Shown here: positions 13,251 to 24,924 of the stretch, one piece after another
How positions within the stretch are numbered: position 1 is the first letter of the stretch
Layout: each line of letters opens with the position of its first letter
Assembly: GCA_933228675.1 (NCBI GenBank)
Contig: OW121742.1
Span: forward strand, 126,395,983 to 126,459,982
DNA: 64,000 nt
Reading direction: 5' to 3'
DNA from: Stomorhina lunata
Taxonomy: Eukaryota; Arthropoda; Insecta; Diptera; Rhiniidae
Translations under genes and position numbers: made by a program
Notes under the pieces: generated by a model
Seen by the model: the letters and a program-made list of their open reading frames with translations, nothing else
What the model was told of the DNA's origin: nothing
The model's database searches: none

Positions 13251-15099
13251 TTTGAATGTAATCTCTTTGTACCTAATCTAAGCCCGCTTCTGTCCTTACG
13301 AGTATTTAACAATTAAATACTCTTGCTAAAGGTTTATTGTAACAATTTTAATTGTAACCTCCAACTCTCTATAAAGTATTTAAAATTCTAACATTTTAAT
13401 GTTGGTAATTAAGTGTTGTAATATTAAATTAGCTTGAAATTGTAACAATTAAAAAAATTGTTATAAGACTAAAATTGTTATTTCAATTTTAGTCATATAA
13501 TGTTAACATAAATATATTGATTTAATTGAAGTCTTTGGGCTTAAAAGGGGGTAATAATAGCAAATTCCTTAAATAAAGGGGAGCTGAAAAAGAAACAATG
13601 ATCTTTAAAATGACACTATAAATGTCACATAAATATTTGTGACCTTTTGAAAATTTAAGTATCATAAAATAAATAAACATTTAACAAATTCTTTACCCCA
13701 AAAACTTTAATTTTCCTGTTAAATATTTGACGCGTGTTTATGGTTTGAAAAATTTACGCATCGAAAAGTTTAAAATTAAAATGTTTATGGATAAGTCTCT
13801 AACCCCAATTCTTAACCAAATTTGGGGATAAGCTAAGGCATTGTAATGATGAGGATGATGATGACGATGAAGATGATGTTGTTGCTATGAATTTGTAAAA
13901 CAATTGTATTGTAGATATGATTTTGTTGCTGTTATAATTTCGGTGTTTGAAAGACAAAATCAATTTGTTCAATGTTGGGAAAAAACATATAAATATTACA
14001 GAAATAATAAAAACTTCCTGCTATTTTTGAATTACACAAAATGTTTTCCTTTACTTTCGGAAATATAGACAAGGGGTTAAATAAAATTGCCAGCCTTTTA
14101 GATGGCATCTTAATCTTTTTTTGACGTTTGTATTATTAAGCTTATTATGGATGTGTGTTGGAGTATTACCCGTCCACTCCCCCTCCACAAACACAAACTC
14201 TCACCTCTTACTCTTGTTCTTCTGCTTTGTTTTGCTTTGTGAAATGATATGTTGTGTGTGTGTGTGCATTGTTTACATTTTACCTCAAGGCAATTTGTTG
14301 TTCTTTGTTTTGTTTTTGTAAGTGGCGTGTGTAATTGTTGTTGTTATTGTTAGTGTGGGGGGTTAACAAGGTGTTACCATATGTTACCACTTATTTCTCG
14401 TAATCGTCTGAGTAGTTGCCATTTGTTGGTTGTTCTTTACATTTTAATGTGGCCTAATGATGTTTATAATGACTCTTGATATTTTATTATTACTTTTTTC
14501 TTCTCGTTTATATTTACAAACAAAATTGTTTATAATTTAAGAGCAATTTCGATTAACATTAACAGGAGAATGCAGTCAAAATCAAATCAAATCTAAAATC
14601 ATGACTATGAGGATTTTGTATTTTGTAAATATTTTGCTAAAGCGAAAAAACTCTTGCCTAAATGTTTATAAAAATGTGTTTATTTATAAACCGTAACCAA
14701 ATGGCAAGTTTTAATGCCAACGTTAGAGGCAATTTTGCAAAAACTGTGAAACAGGAAAGAAATTTTCAAAATTTGTTTGAGATTGTGTTAACATGTTGCC
14801 ACCAAATTAGAGTTTAATTGTTGCCTGTTATTGTTTTTTCTGTTAATGTTTTTGCTGCAATTGTCACTTGTAATTTTTGCAATGCTGACAATTTTTGTAG
14901 GCAATTATTTCGCGTGCTCTAAAGCCTATTAGCCATGACTGTATTGCATTTAACGAGTTGCAATAATTTCTTTTGAAAACAACATTTGCCGGAATTAAAT
15001 GTTTTGTAAAGTTAAATTTACTTGCTAGGATTAGATTTTTAAAGGAGAGGGATTGAAGGCAGAAAATTAAAATCTATTCGATTAAAAAAAGATCTTATA
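13251..15099. other. No gene seen
   Basis: AT-rich, with a short GAT/GAC-rich simple stretch near 13850-13882 and (TG)n near 14250. No credible coding exon. Confidence 0.5.
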
Positions 15100-15361
15100 T
15101 AAACCCATTAACACTTTGAAAATTGGACTCTATAAAGAGTCACAATTAAAATTTGGTCTCTATAAAATGTCACAATGGAAAATTGGACACTATCAATAGT
15201 CACGATTAGAATTTTTTATGTAAAATTTAAAAATTCGACTCTGTAAGAAGTCACCATTAAAAACTGTCATTTAACACAAACTCACGAATTAGTATTAGAT
15301 TTATTACACATTCACGATTGAAGGCTAAACACTACAAAAAATCATTATGAAAATGTACTTA

Positions 15362-15886
15362 TCGGGTTTTTCAACAGGGACGGTACAAAAGTACAGCGAC
15401 AGGGACAGCAGACGTCATGATGGAAAGATATACGAGCCAACGACGAGTCGAAATTATTAAAATTTTTTTTTACCGAAATTTGAAGTCTGTGGCCTCAACG
15501 TTCTTCAGCGATGAGGCTCATTTCTGGCTGAATAGCTTCATCAAGAAACATATGTTATTGGCGTGATTGGTCAGGCAGAAATCCACACCTACTCCATGAG
15601 TCATCATTGCATATGGATATGGACTTGGAGGACATGTGGTTCCAACAGGACGGCGCCACAAGCCACACAGCGAATGTCACAATCAATTTATTGAAAACCA
15701 AGTTTGGAGAACGTGTTATCTCAAGAAATAGTCCAATCGATTGGCCGCCTCGGTCGTGCGATTTGACGCCGCTAGACTATTCCCTGTGGGGCTACCTCAA
15801 GTCTATGGTCTATGCCAACAAGCCGGCGACGATTGATGAACTTCGTAGGAATATCAAACGTGAAATTGCAGTAGTATCGGCCAATA
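15362..15886 (+). mobile_element. Mariner-like remnant, D-x41-D type (copy 1)
   Basis: The 5' end TCGGGTTTTTCAACAGGGAC follows a TA, as in the sister copies at 39.2, 51.7 and 56.8 kb. The transposase starts near 15417 (ATGATGGAAAGATATAC). After SVAST the frame jumps directly to FSDEAHFWLN. A second deletion removes sequence between the HESSLH motif and the MDLEDMWFQQDGATSHTA segment. The second and third catalytic aspartates are in the 15607-15933 frame with 41 residues between them. The 3' end is lost near 15886, where repeat sequence resumes. It cannot make an active transposase. Confidence 0.85.
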
Positions 15887-16320
15887 GAAAGAGTCACACG
15901 ATAAAGGAGTTTCGATTGGAAATTGGTCTCTAGAAAGATTCTCAATTGAAAACTAAAACTACAAAGAGTGACGAATAAAAATTTAGGCCTGTAGCTGCTC
16001 CAAAAGAGACACTTTATACAGAAAATGGAAAGAGCCTCTAATGAAAATTAAACAATATTAAGATCCAATATCAAAAATTGAACTCTATAAGGGAACCACA
16101 GATAAAAATTTAACTCTTTAAAATGTCACGATTAAAAGTTGCAATCTGTAAGAAAATACGATTGAAAATTGAAACCTACTAAGACTGACGAATTGAAATT
16201 AGTTGTGTAATAAGAGTCACGATTAAAAACTGGAAACCACAAATAGACTTAAAATAAATCAATTTAAATTTAAAGTTGAAATCCTTTAAGAAACCAATTT
16301 TTAATCGTTTGTTCTTTATT

Positions 16321-16386
16321 GAATCCATTGACTTTCGTAGAGGCAGTGATCAATTGTTGACTGCCTCTACGAAGACACATGGAATT
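16321..16386. repeat. Hairpin with perfect 14-bp stem
   Basis: TTCGTAGAGGCAGT (16334-16347) and its exact complement (16360-16373) flank a 12-nt loop. Weaker pairing continues outward between GAATCCATTG and CATGGAATTC. The stem has higher GC than its surroundings. No transposon or RNA family was recognised. Confidence 0.7.
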
Positions 16387-16499
16387 CTATAAAGGATCCA
16401 CGATTGAAAATAAGACTCATTAAAAATTGTCTAATAAAAATTTAAATCTATAAAGAACTAGCGCTACCAACTAAAATAAGTTTGAAGAAAACAAATATC

Positions 16500-17010
16500 C
16501 AAATAATTTTAAATCATTTTATTGACTTTGTCCGTTCTACATAAGATCAAATGCATAGTATACGATTCAATTAATTTGATTAATTTCCATTGGAGCCATC
16601 TGGCGAACATTAGTTTCACCAAAAACAACTTTGCTTAAGATTATTACATAATCAAATGCACATGCATAGCTTACGATTCAATTTATATTTAACAATTTGC
16701 AGTGGTGCCATCTATGAATAATTAAATCGCACCAACTTAGAAACCTCCGTCGGCTCATGTGCAACAACTTCGCTAAAGTTTATAGCATGATCAAATGCAC
16801 AGTTTACGATTTAATTCGTTTTGAGTAATTTTCAGTAAAGCCACCAGTCGGAAATTTATCATACTAACTTAGAAACCTTCGTCGGCTAACAAGGCAACAA
16901 CAAACAGGCGCAACAACTTTGCTAAAGATCATAGCGTGATGAAATGCACAGTTTACGATTTAATTCATTTTGGGTAATTTTAAGTGGCGCCACCTGTTAA
17001 TCTGTTATGC
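16500..17010. repeat. Diverged tandem repeat, about 125-160 bp unit
   Basis: Four units share ATCAAATGCACAGTTTACGA, TTTTGAGTAATTTTCAGT, GGCGCCA-type and AACTTAGAAACC(T)TCGTCGG words. The last unit ends about 55 bp before the Tc1-like element. Noncoding. Confidence 0.75.
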
Positions 17011-17065
17011 TAAGAGATTTCAAATAGGTCTTAATAAAACCACCTAATTAAATCATTCGAACATA

Positions 17066-18364
17066 AAGAGTGCTCTAAATAAAATTTGTAGTTGGATTTT
17101 TTTTAAATAAAAATCAAACCTTTTAATATAAAAACTTTACAAAATACGCAAATATAATGACATATTATACAAAATCATTAAGCATTAAAATGTTTACTTA
17201 GTACTCGGGTTTTGCAAAATTATCGACTTTTTTCGGAAACCCTCCCATTAAAGATTTTACAGTTGCTTCTGATACCTTTTTGGAGCATGTGTTCCACCTG
17301 AGCTTAAAATCGGACATGTTCTTGGAAATCTTTCCTGTGTTCTTCAATTCCTTTTTTACCAGAGCCCAATACCTTTCCACAGGCCAAAGTTCTGGACAGT
17401 TAGGTGGATTTGCCTCTCGTGGTACAAAAATGACATTATTCTTTGAGTACCACTCAAGTGCCTTTTTTCCATAATGGCATGATGCCAAATCGGCCCAAAA
17501 AAATGTAGGCACTCTGTGCTCTCTTAAAAAGGGTAACAACCGTTTTTGTAGGCACTCCTTTATATAAATTTCTGTGTTTATTGTGCCAGATGCCACAAAT
17601 ACTTTACTTCTTTTGCCACAACTGAAAATAGCTTGCCACACGAGAAACTTCTTAGGGAATTTTGTTTGTTTTTTTTGTGCGAAACTCTTGCCGAACATTG
17701 CCCCGTTTATCAGCAACATAAAAATCTTGACCAGGAAGTTGAGAAAAGTCTGCCAGTACGTATGTTTCATCATCCATCACACAACAGGTGTATTTTTTTA
17801 TAAAATCAGACTTCAATTTTTTCGCTCGTTTTTTTGCTTCTAAGTTCTTTATAGCATTGCGATCTGGAACCTTTTGGACTTTGTATGTCTTCAGTCCAGC
17901 ATAAGCTTTGACTCTATGTGCAAAATTCGTAGAACATTTCACCGTACGAGCTGCTTTTCTTAAAGAAGTGTTAGGCGCTCTTCGAAAGAGTCGCTCGACT
18001 TCTTTTGCCTTACCAATATCTGTAGGACCTTTTTTCCTCCCTGATCCAGGTTTTTTTTCAATGCTCAGGTTTTCCTTATACCGTCTGATGGCATTAGAAA
18101 CCGTTCGAGGGTCAACTTTCAAATTTTTAGCTATTTTTTTAAAAGTCCATGACGGATTTTTTTGAAAAGTTTTAATTATATTTTCACGAACTTTTTTTTC
18201 GCAGTCCATTTTGATTGAAATAACTATTGAAAATTAATAATTTCTAAAATAATAGTATCTGACATATCTATAGAAACTAACTTGATCAAAAAATAAATTA
18301 TTTCTTGCACTATGGATAAATTTTGTCTAAAAAAGTAAATGCATATTTTTTTTAGAACACTCTT
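17066..18364 (-). mobile_element. Tc1/mariner element, D-x37-E type, both ends present
   Basis: The element is 1,299 bp and is flanked by TA on both sides (17064-17065 and 18365-18366). Its terminal inverted repeats read AAGAGTGCTCTAAATAAAA on the left and AAGAGTGTTCTAAAAAAAA on the right. It encodes one transposase on the minus strand, covering nearly the whole interval, as expected for Tc1-type elements. The D-to-E spacing of 37 puts it with the D37E (ITmD37E) group known from mosquitoes and other insects. The ends look intact, so the only obvious defect is one frameshift in the gene. It may be fairly young. Confidence 0.9.
17198..18209 (-). pseudogene. Tc1-like transposase, one frameshift (D-x37-E)
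   Basis: The transposase would cut and rejoin the element's ends at TA sites. The first frame starts at 18209 (MDCEKKVREN) and runs to a stop at 17652. It holds two helix-turn-helix-like segments (WTFKKIAKNLKVDPRTVSNA and a later RKAARTVKCS region), a basic GSGRKKG linker and the first catalytic Asp in VMDDETYV. The second frame (usable to 17198) carries the second Asp in FWADLASCHY and the Glu in PELWPVERYW. The frames overlap at a run of eight T at 17669-17676, where a one-base length change explains the break. Total length without the shift is about 335-340 residues, normal for the family. The shift may be a real mutation or an assembly error in a homopolymer. Confidence 0.88.
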
Positions 18365-19504
18365 TATTTCATTCAAATTTCCAAAAATTTTACTGAACTT
18401 ATGTATTATAATCGATTAATCCCCACAATTTGGTTCATAATTTTGATAAGATAATTTCTATATTTTGACAAGTAATAAATACTAAAGTTTAGTATCGGTC
18501 ACTTAATAAATTATGTCGACTTTTCTAAGAAAAAATGCAGAATTTTTGCTGTATTTAAAAAACTGAAAATGAGAAACAAACAAAAATAAATAACAAAAAT
18601 ATTTTTTTGTACTTAATAATAAATAGACTTGACAAAAATAAAATGTAGAGAAAATTTTCCAAATGGACAACACCCACTCTCGGTATGGAATAGCAAAATG
18701 TATAGAGTATTTATATATAGAAAAAATATATACAAAGAAAAATGGCATATACCTAAGAGGTATAGGGTTTCCGGGAATTAACAAAAAATTTCTAGAAATT
18801 AATTTTGAAAACTAACTAAAATACTTAAAGTCAGTTAGATTTAAATGAAAATCATGTTAAGAAGGGATCTCATAAAGAATTCTCACTCTGACGAGTATCA
18901 CCAAAAAAATTCGACATTGACGGGTCAGGCCCACCATATAAATAATGTTTTTTAATAATAGCAATAAATTTTGCTTTAAATAAAATCGAAAAGCAATGAA
19001 TTTACTTTTAAGTATATCGAATAAACGATCAACTTTGATAAATTAATATACGATTTAAAATATTATCGAAAACCCCTACAAAAATATTCTTCTGCCTGAG
19101 TTTCGAAGCCTTTGGAAGTCTAATAATGTAGAGACAATGAAATAAGAATTTAATTTTGTGGCAAAAAAAAATATATAAAAATGAATGAGTAAAGTACGCA
19201 ATTTTTTATTACTTTTTTCTTCAAGATATAAAATTCTGAAATATAAATAAAAAAAGAAAAACTGACAGCAAAAATACCAAAGAATATAAATAAAGAAAAT
19301 CTACTTAACTACAGGAAATGGGAATAACCCAATGAACAAAAAATGTTGAACAATAGACATTATTTTAGTCCAGAGCAAAGTAACGATAATTTTAATATTT
19401 CATAGAATACTTTTAGGCTTTGCAAGAAAATTTTACTTTAAAATGGTAAAAGTTCTTAGTGATTTTAAAATGTACTAAAATGTATGTAGTTTTCTTTAGA
19501 GTAA
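18365..19504. other. No gene seen
   Basis: AT-rich DNA with short frames only. No recognisable domain or repeat. Confidence 0.5.
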
Positions 19505-21665
19505 TTTTTAAATGTTTTGAAAAATTTCCTATAAAAATAAGAAATTTTTGAAAAATTTCCTATAAAAATATGAAATTTTTGAAAAATGTCCTATAAAAAT
19601 TAGAAATTTTTGAAAAATTTGCTATAAAAATAGTAATATTTAAAAAATTTCCTATAAAAATAAGAAAATTTTGAAAGATTACCTATAAAAATAAGAAATT
19701 TTTCAAAAAATCCTATAAAAATAAGAAATTTTTTAAAAATTTCCTATAAAAATAAGAAATTTTTGAAAATTTTAATATAAAAATAGGAAATTTTTGAAAA
19801 ATTTCCTATAAAAAAATTTTTGAAAATTTTCCTATAAAACTAGGAAAATTTTGAAAATTTTCCTATAAAAATAGGAAAATTTTGAAAAATTTCCTATAAA
19901 AATAGGAAAATTTTGAAAAATTTCCTATAAAAATAGGAAATTTTTGAAAAATTTCCTATAAAAATAAGAATTTTTGAAAAATTTCCTATAAAAAAAGGAA
20001 ATTTTTGAAAAATTTCCTATAAAAATTTTTGAAAATTTTCCTATAAAATTAGGAAAATTTTGAAAAATTTCCTATAAATATAGGAAATATTTGAAAAATT
20101 TCCTATAAATATAAGAAATTTTTGAAAAATTTCCTATAAAAATAGGAAATTTTTGAAAAATTTCCTATAAAAATAGGAAATTTTTGAAAAATTTCCTATA
20201 AAAATAGGAAATTTTTGAAAATTTTCCTATAAAAATAGGAAATTTTTGAAAAATTTCCTATAAAAATAGGAAATTTTTGAAAAATTTCCTATAAAAATAG
20301 GAAATTTTTGAAAAATTTCCTATAAAAATAGGAAATTTTTGAAAAATTTCCTATAAAAATAGGAAATTTTTGAAAAATTTCCTATAAAAATAGGAAATTT
20401 TTGAAAAATTTCCTATAAAAATAGGAAATTTTTGAAAAATTTCCTATAAAAATAGGAAATTTTTGAAAAATTTCCTATAAAAATAGGAAATTTTTGAAAA
20501 ATTTCCTATAAAAATAGGAAATTTTTGAAAAATTTCCTATAAAAATAGGAAATTTTTGAAAAATTTCCTATAAAAATAGGAAATTTTTGAAAAATTTCCT
20601 ATAAAAATAGGAAATTTTTGAAAAATTTCCTATAAAAATAGGAAATTTTTGAAAAATTTCCTATAAAAATAGGAAATTTTTGAAAAATTTCCTATAAAAA
20701 TAGGAAATTTTTGAAAAATTTCCTATAAAAATAGGAAATTTTTGAAAAATTTCCTATAAAAATAGGAAATTTTTGAAAAATTTCCTATAAAAATAGGAAA
20801 TTTTTGAAAAATTTCCTATAAAAATAGGAAATTTTTGAAAAATTTCCTATAAAAATAGGAAATTTTTGAAAAATTTCCTATAAAAATAGGAAATTTTTGA
20901 AAAATTTCCTATAAAAATAGGAAATTTTTGAAAAATTTCCTATAAAAATAGGAAATTTTTGAAAAATTTCCTATAAAAATAGGAAATTTTTGAAAAATTT
21001 CCTATAAAAATAGGAAATTTTTGAAAAATTTCCTATAAAAATAGGAAATTTTTGAAAAATTTCCTATAAAAATAGGAAATTTTTGAAAAATTTCCTATAA
21101 AAATAGGAAATTTTTGAAAAATTTCCTATAAAAATAGGAAATTTTTGAAAAATTTCCTATAAAAATAGGAAATTTTTGAAAAATTTCCTATAAAAATAGG
21201 AAATTTTTGAAAAATTTCCTATAAAAATAGGAAATTTTTGAAAAATTTCCTATAAAAATAGGAAATTTTTGAAAAATTTCCTATAAAAATAGGAAATTTT
21301 TGAAAAATTTCGTATAAAAATAAGAAATTTTTAAAAAATTTCCAATAAAAATAAGAAATTTTTAAAAAATTTCCAATAAAAATAAGAAATTTTTAAAAAA
21401 TTTCCAATAAAAATAAGAAATTTTTGAAAAATTTCCTATAAAAATAAGAAATTTTTGAAAAATTTCCTATAAAAATAAGAAATTTTTGAAAAATTTTCTA
21501 TAAAAATAAGAAATTTTTGAAAAATTTCCTATAAAAATAAGAAATTTTTGAAAAATTTCCTATAAAAAAAAGAAATTTTTGAAAAATTTCCTATAAAAAT
21601 AAGAAATTTTTGAAAAATTACCTATAAAAATAAGAATTTTTTTTTAAATTTCCAATAAATATGTT
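19505..21665. repeat. 31-bp palindromic minisatellite with homogenised core
   Basis: Tandem 31-bp units consist of a 27-nt palindrome, ATAGGAAATTTTT-G-AAAAATTTCCTAT, plus an AAAA spacer. From about 20.1 to 21.31 kb nearly 40 units are virtually identical. The flanks (19.5-20.1 and 21.31-21.66 kb) are degenerate and mostly carry ATAAGAAA instead of ATAGGAAA, which breaks the dyad by one base. The flank variant matches the complement of the 11.6-13.25 kb array. The uniform core suggests recent amplification by unequal exchange or slippage. Confidence 0.95.
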
Positions 21666-23089
21666 TGAAAAATTTCCTTATTAAATTAAAAAGATTTTCC
21701 TTAATTTTTGTTTACTGGGTTCCGCATAACGTGTGTGGGAAGTGATGTTTTCATAGTAGGAGTAAGTAAATATGTGAACTCGTATATTTTACTCATAGTC
21801 TTTATATGACGAAGTCCAAATGTAGTCTCAGTTTAGTACTTTTCTAACTTCTTCTCCTCCTCCATAATTTTCTTCTTAGGAAATTTTCTGTTATTTGTAT
21901 TTACATTTTTACTTATGTACTCGAACCGAATTGTACATAGAAAAACCTCTTCTTCTATATACTCCTACATTGAGGTAACATCTACTGAGTAGATTCTACT
22001 CCCACCATTTCAATAAACTCCCATTAGAGAAGAGTCAGTCAGTTACGAGTTACGAGTAGTTGGTTATAGACTTGGAAAATTTTTGTATGAGAAAGGGCGT
22101 AACTTGCTTCCAACCAAGAAGCAAAAAAGGCCTGACAGTTAAGTTAGTTGGCAACATGAGTTGGGAAAAAGTTTTTCTTTTTTGTTTTCAGCCAAAGGGA
22201 ACAAAAATAAGCTCCTATCTGTTTAGGCTTCTTTCTAAGTTTGTTAGAAAAATCATGCGCAGTTCCATGATTTTGTTTGTTTGTCTATAAAAAAAAACTT
22301 TGAGACACAAGTAGACAGAAAGACAGACAGTCATGAAAACTTGAGTTGAAAATTTAATAAAAATCGTAAAGATTATAAATCTTTCTGGGGAATGTCGAGT
22401 TCTAATGAGCAAAAACTTGACAAAAATGTTGTTGAACATTGTTGTAAAATTTACTAACAAACCAATTAAATGAAAAGAGCTGCTTCATGGCAGCAGCTTT
22501 AAGTTTTAACTGTTTTCCTACTTTATGTCGGAGTTTGTGAGATTGTCGTTTTTCTTTATGTTTAAGCTTTATATACTTCTTAACGTCTTTATAAAGTCTG
22601 GTTTTATATTTTAAGTAAATATAATTTTTTTTATTTTCTTGATTAAATATAACGATTTTTAGCTTTTTATGGTCAGTCTACAAGATGGCCAATTCCATCA
22701 TTTATGGTATCTTTGACAAGTTACAAAAACTCATTCTTTCCTCTTCTCAAGATTTGGCTTAGAGAAAAAAACTGAAAGAAAAATATTTTATTTACTTCTA
22801 GTTTAAGTCATTTTAACTTACAAGTAGTCAGTTCAAGTAATTGTGAAAATTATGTGGAAATTACAAAAGTAATCACAAAATACAAGAAAAGACAATTAAA
22901 AATATTTGTGTGTATTTGTACATTGTATTTTATTTTTACGTGCAAGGATTGCCTTTTATGTTTTAGGATTCAACAATCCCAGTGCTATCAACCTGTCCAC
23001 GTAAACATGGGATCAAAATAAAGATCACAATATAAAATATCCTTATTCTTTTTGGACTAAATCATAATTTCTGTTACCTCCAATAGGAC
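21666..23089. other. No gene seen
   Basis: AT-rich sequence. Short frames at 22060-22460 on either strand show no recognisable protein features. Confidence 0.45.
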
Positions 23090-23380
23090 TACCTTCCCAA
23101 TAGAGATTTTGACCATTTGGTGGCCGTAACTGTTATAGCTTTTATTGTAAAAGTCGGAAAATAAAAGTTATTTTTTGACTTTTATTTTTTCGATAAAAAA
23201 ATAACAGTTATTTTTTACTTTTATTTTTTTGAGCAAAAATAACAGTTACATCGCATTTTATGAAAATTTGGCCTAAGACTATCAAAATGGTACACTTGGT
23301 TTTATTTTTAGACATTTCCTTGAGGTTGCTTTTTTTAATCAAAAATTCAAAAGTAACAGTTATTTTCGGTCCCTGACCAA
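23090..23380. repeat. Repeat built on AATAACAGTTATTTTT words
   Basis: AATAACAGTTA or its close variants recur at least four times with (A/T)-rich spacers such as CTTTTATTTTTT. The open frame on the minus strand (23208-23573) ends in this low-complexity part and resembles no known protein. It is more likely a repeat than a gene. Confidence 0.5.
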
Positions 23381-23704
23381 CAACATAGGAGCTGTTGTTG
23401 GAGTACATATAAATTGTTGTTATACTGTCCTTTTCTGATGTAAATTCATTTGTAATTGAGTAATATTCAGGGTAGGAGAAAGCCACGGAACCTAGCAAAA
23501 AATATTTCACTATATCCTCCGTTTGAACCATCCTCTTAAGCAGGCCAATATATACGTCAGCCAAATTTCCCAAGTCATCAAATAAATAAAATTACAGAGT
23601 TAGTCCCCATCTTTACTGCATGGTAATGCTGGGGCCACATGTATATGCATAAATATATCCTGGGACAAATTTCCATGTTCTTTATAGGGTATCCCAAGTC
23701 TAAA

Positions 23705-23940
23705 AATTCGGAAATTCTGAGTCATCTTTAACTACTGAGTCATCTCAAACCACTAAGTCATCGAACTGCTGAGTAATCTCAAGCTACTGAGTCATCATTA
23801 TTTCGAACTGCTAAATCATTTCGAGCCGCTAAATCATCCAGAATGGCTGAGTCATCTCAAACTACTGTGTTATCTTCAACTGCTGAGTAATCTAGAATTT
23901 CTGAGTTTTCTCGAACTTCTCACTTATCTCCTAAAGAGAT
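23705..23940 (-). repeat. 18-bp repeat array, inverted copy
   Basis: This is the reverse complement of the 1745-2120 family: GAGTCATCTC, CTACTGAGTCATC and GAACTGCTGAGTAATCT recur about a dozen times. One exact GCTGAGTCAT is at 23846-23855. The arrays share sequence but not neighbours, so the family is dispersed. Confidence 0.75.
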
Positions 23941-24924
23941 CTCATATAAAATTTAGATAGATATTGCTTATAGTAGTTTTGTTGGAACCATAACTTAAAT
24001 ACAATACCAATACTTAAATCGAAAGTCACAAAAACGCTATTATTAGTATTTTATAGAGCAATAAGTAAAATTTTGCAATACTGGGTCCATATTCGACCTT
24101 AGTTTCCATATCGGATCCGTTGTCGAAAATGATATAGATATGCTTAAATCTCGGTAAATTGTAAGGTTAGGTTATAAAGGTGGTGTCGAAGCGATACCTT
24201 CACTCAGAGACCCAAGTGGTCTATTGTGATCCTTCTCTTAAGAATAGAAAAGAAGAGATTGAGGAAAGAGGAAGAGGAAAGAAAAATATAGAGGAGGAAG
24301 AAGAGTATCCTATCTAAACCAGCTGAATCCAGTAATAAACCCTACAATATCATGCAATTTGCACCGTTGCAGATCCTGAAGTTTAACATGGAATCTACTG
24401 CCTAGATGCTCAGACATCTGATTTTAGAGCCTTGGATATTGACAGAGAATGTGTTCTACCGATTTTGACGAATCCTCATCTAGACATAATCTGCAGAGGT
24501 CCGGAAAGTTACTATCCTACTAAGCCTAGATCCTTATACATCTTCTTCAGACCTAGTAAAATTTTGGTTCCACTAATGTCCGGTTTAGAACATAGAGCTC
24601 TCGATGTCCGACACGTAAAATTCTTTCCCCATGTCTTTGTGGTTTTCTTGCTGATTCAAAACTTAATGCCGAAATATTCCTAAATAGGTGAAGCAATGTC
24701 TGTCACTTTTTGACTCAAATCTTGGCTCGAGCCTTGTCTAGCGACTTCGTCTGCAACTTCGTTGTCAGCAATGTCGCAATGACCCGGAATTTGGCACAGT
24801 CTAATCATATAACTGAATCATAGATCAAAAAGAGCTATTCTACATTTTTTAACTAGTTTGGAGGTGATACTATGACCTCGCAGCGCCTTGAGCGCTGCCT
24901 GGCTATCGACTTATAAGTCATACA

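Larger units (their letters stand above)
15100..16470. repeat. Degenerate repeat around GACTCTATAAAGAGTCAC
   Basis: Diverged units of about 30-40 bp contain words like TTGGACTCTATAAAGAGTCA and CACGATTAAAA. GACTCT-ATAA-AGAGTC is itself an inverted repeat. The array is split by the mariner remnant at 15362-15886. Similar words (GGACTCTATAAAGACCC, CACGATAGAA) make up the array at the right end of the window. Confidence 0.7.

Noticed and set aside
19505..21665. CRISPR-like regular spacing of palindromic repeats
   Set aside because: No unique spacers between units, no cas genes, and clearly an animal genome. It is a plain tandem array.
23208..23573. 121-codon minus-strand frame that looks partly protein-like
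   Set aside because: Half of it is low-complexity repeat (AATAACAGTTA words), no domain recognised, no splice or promoter context. Kept as a repeat.
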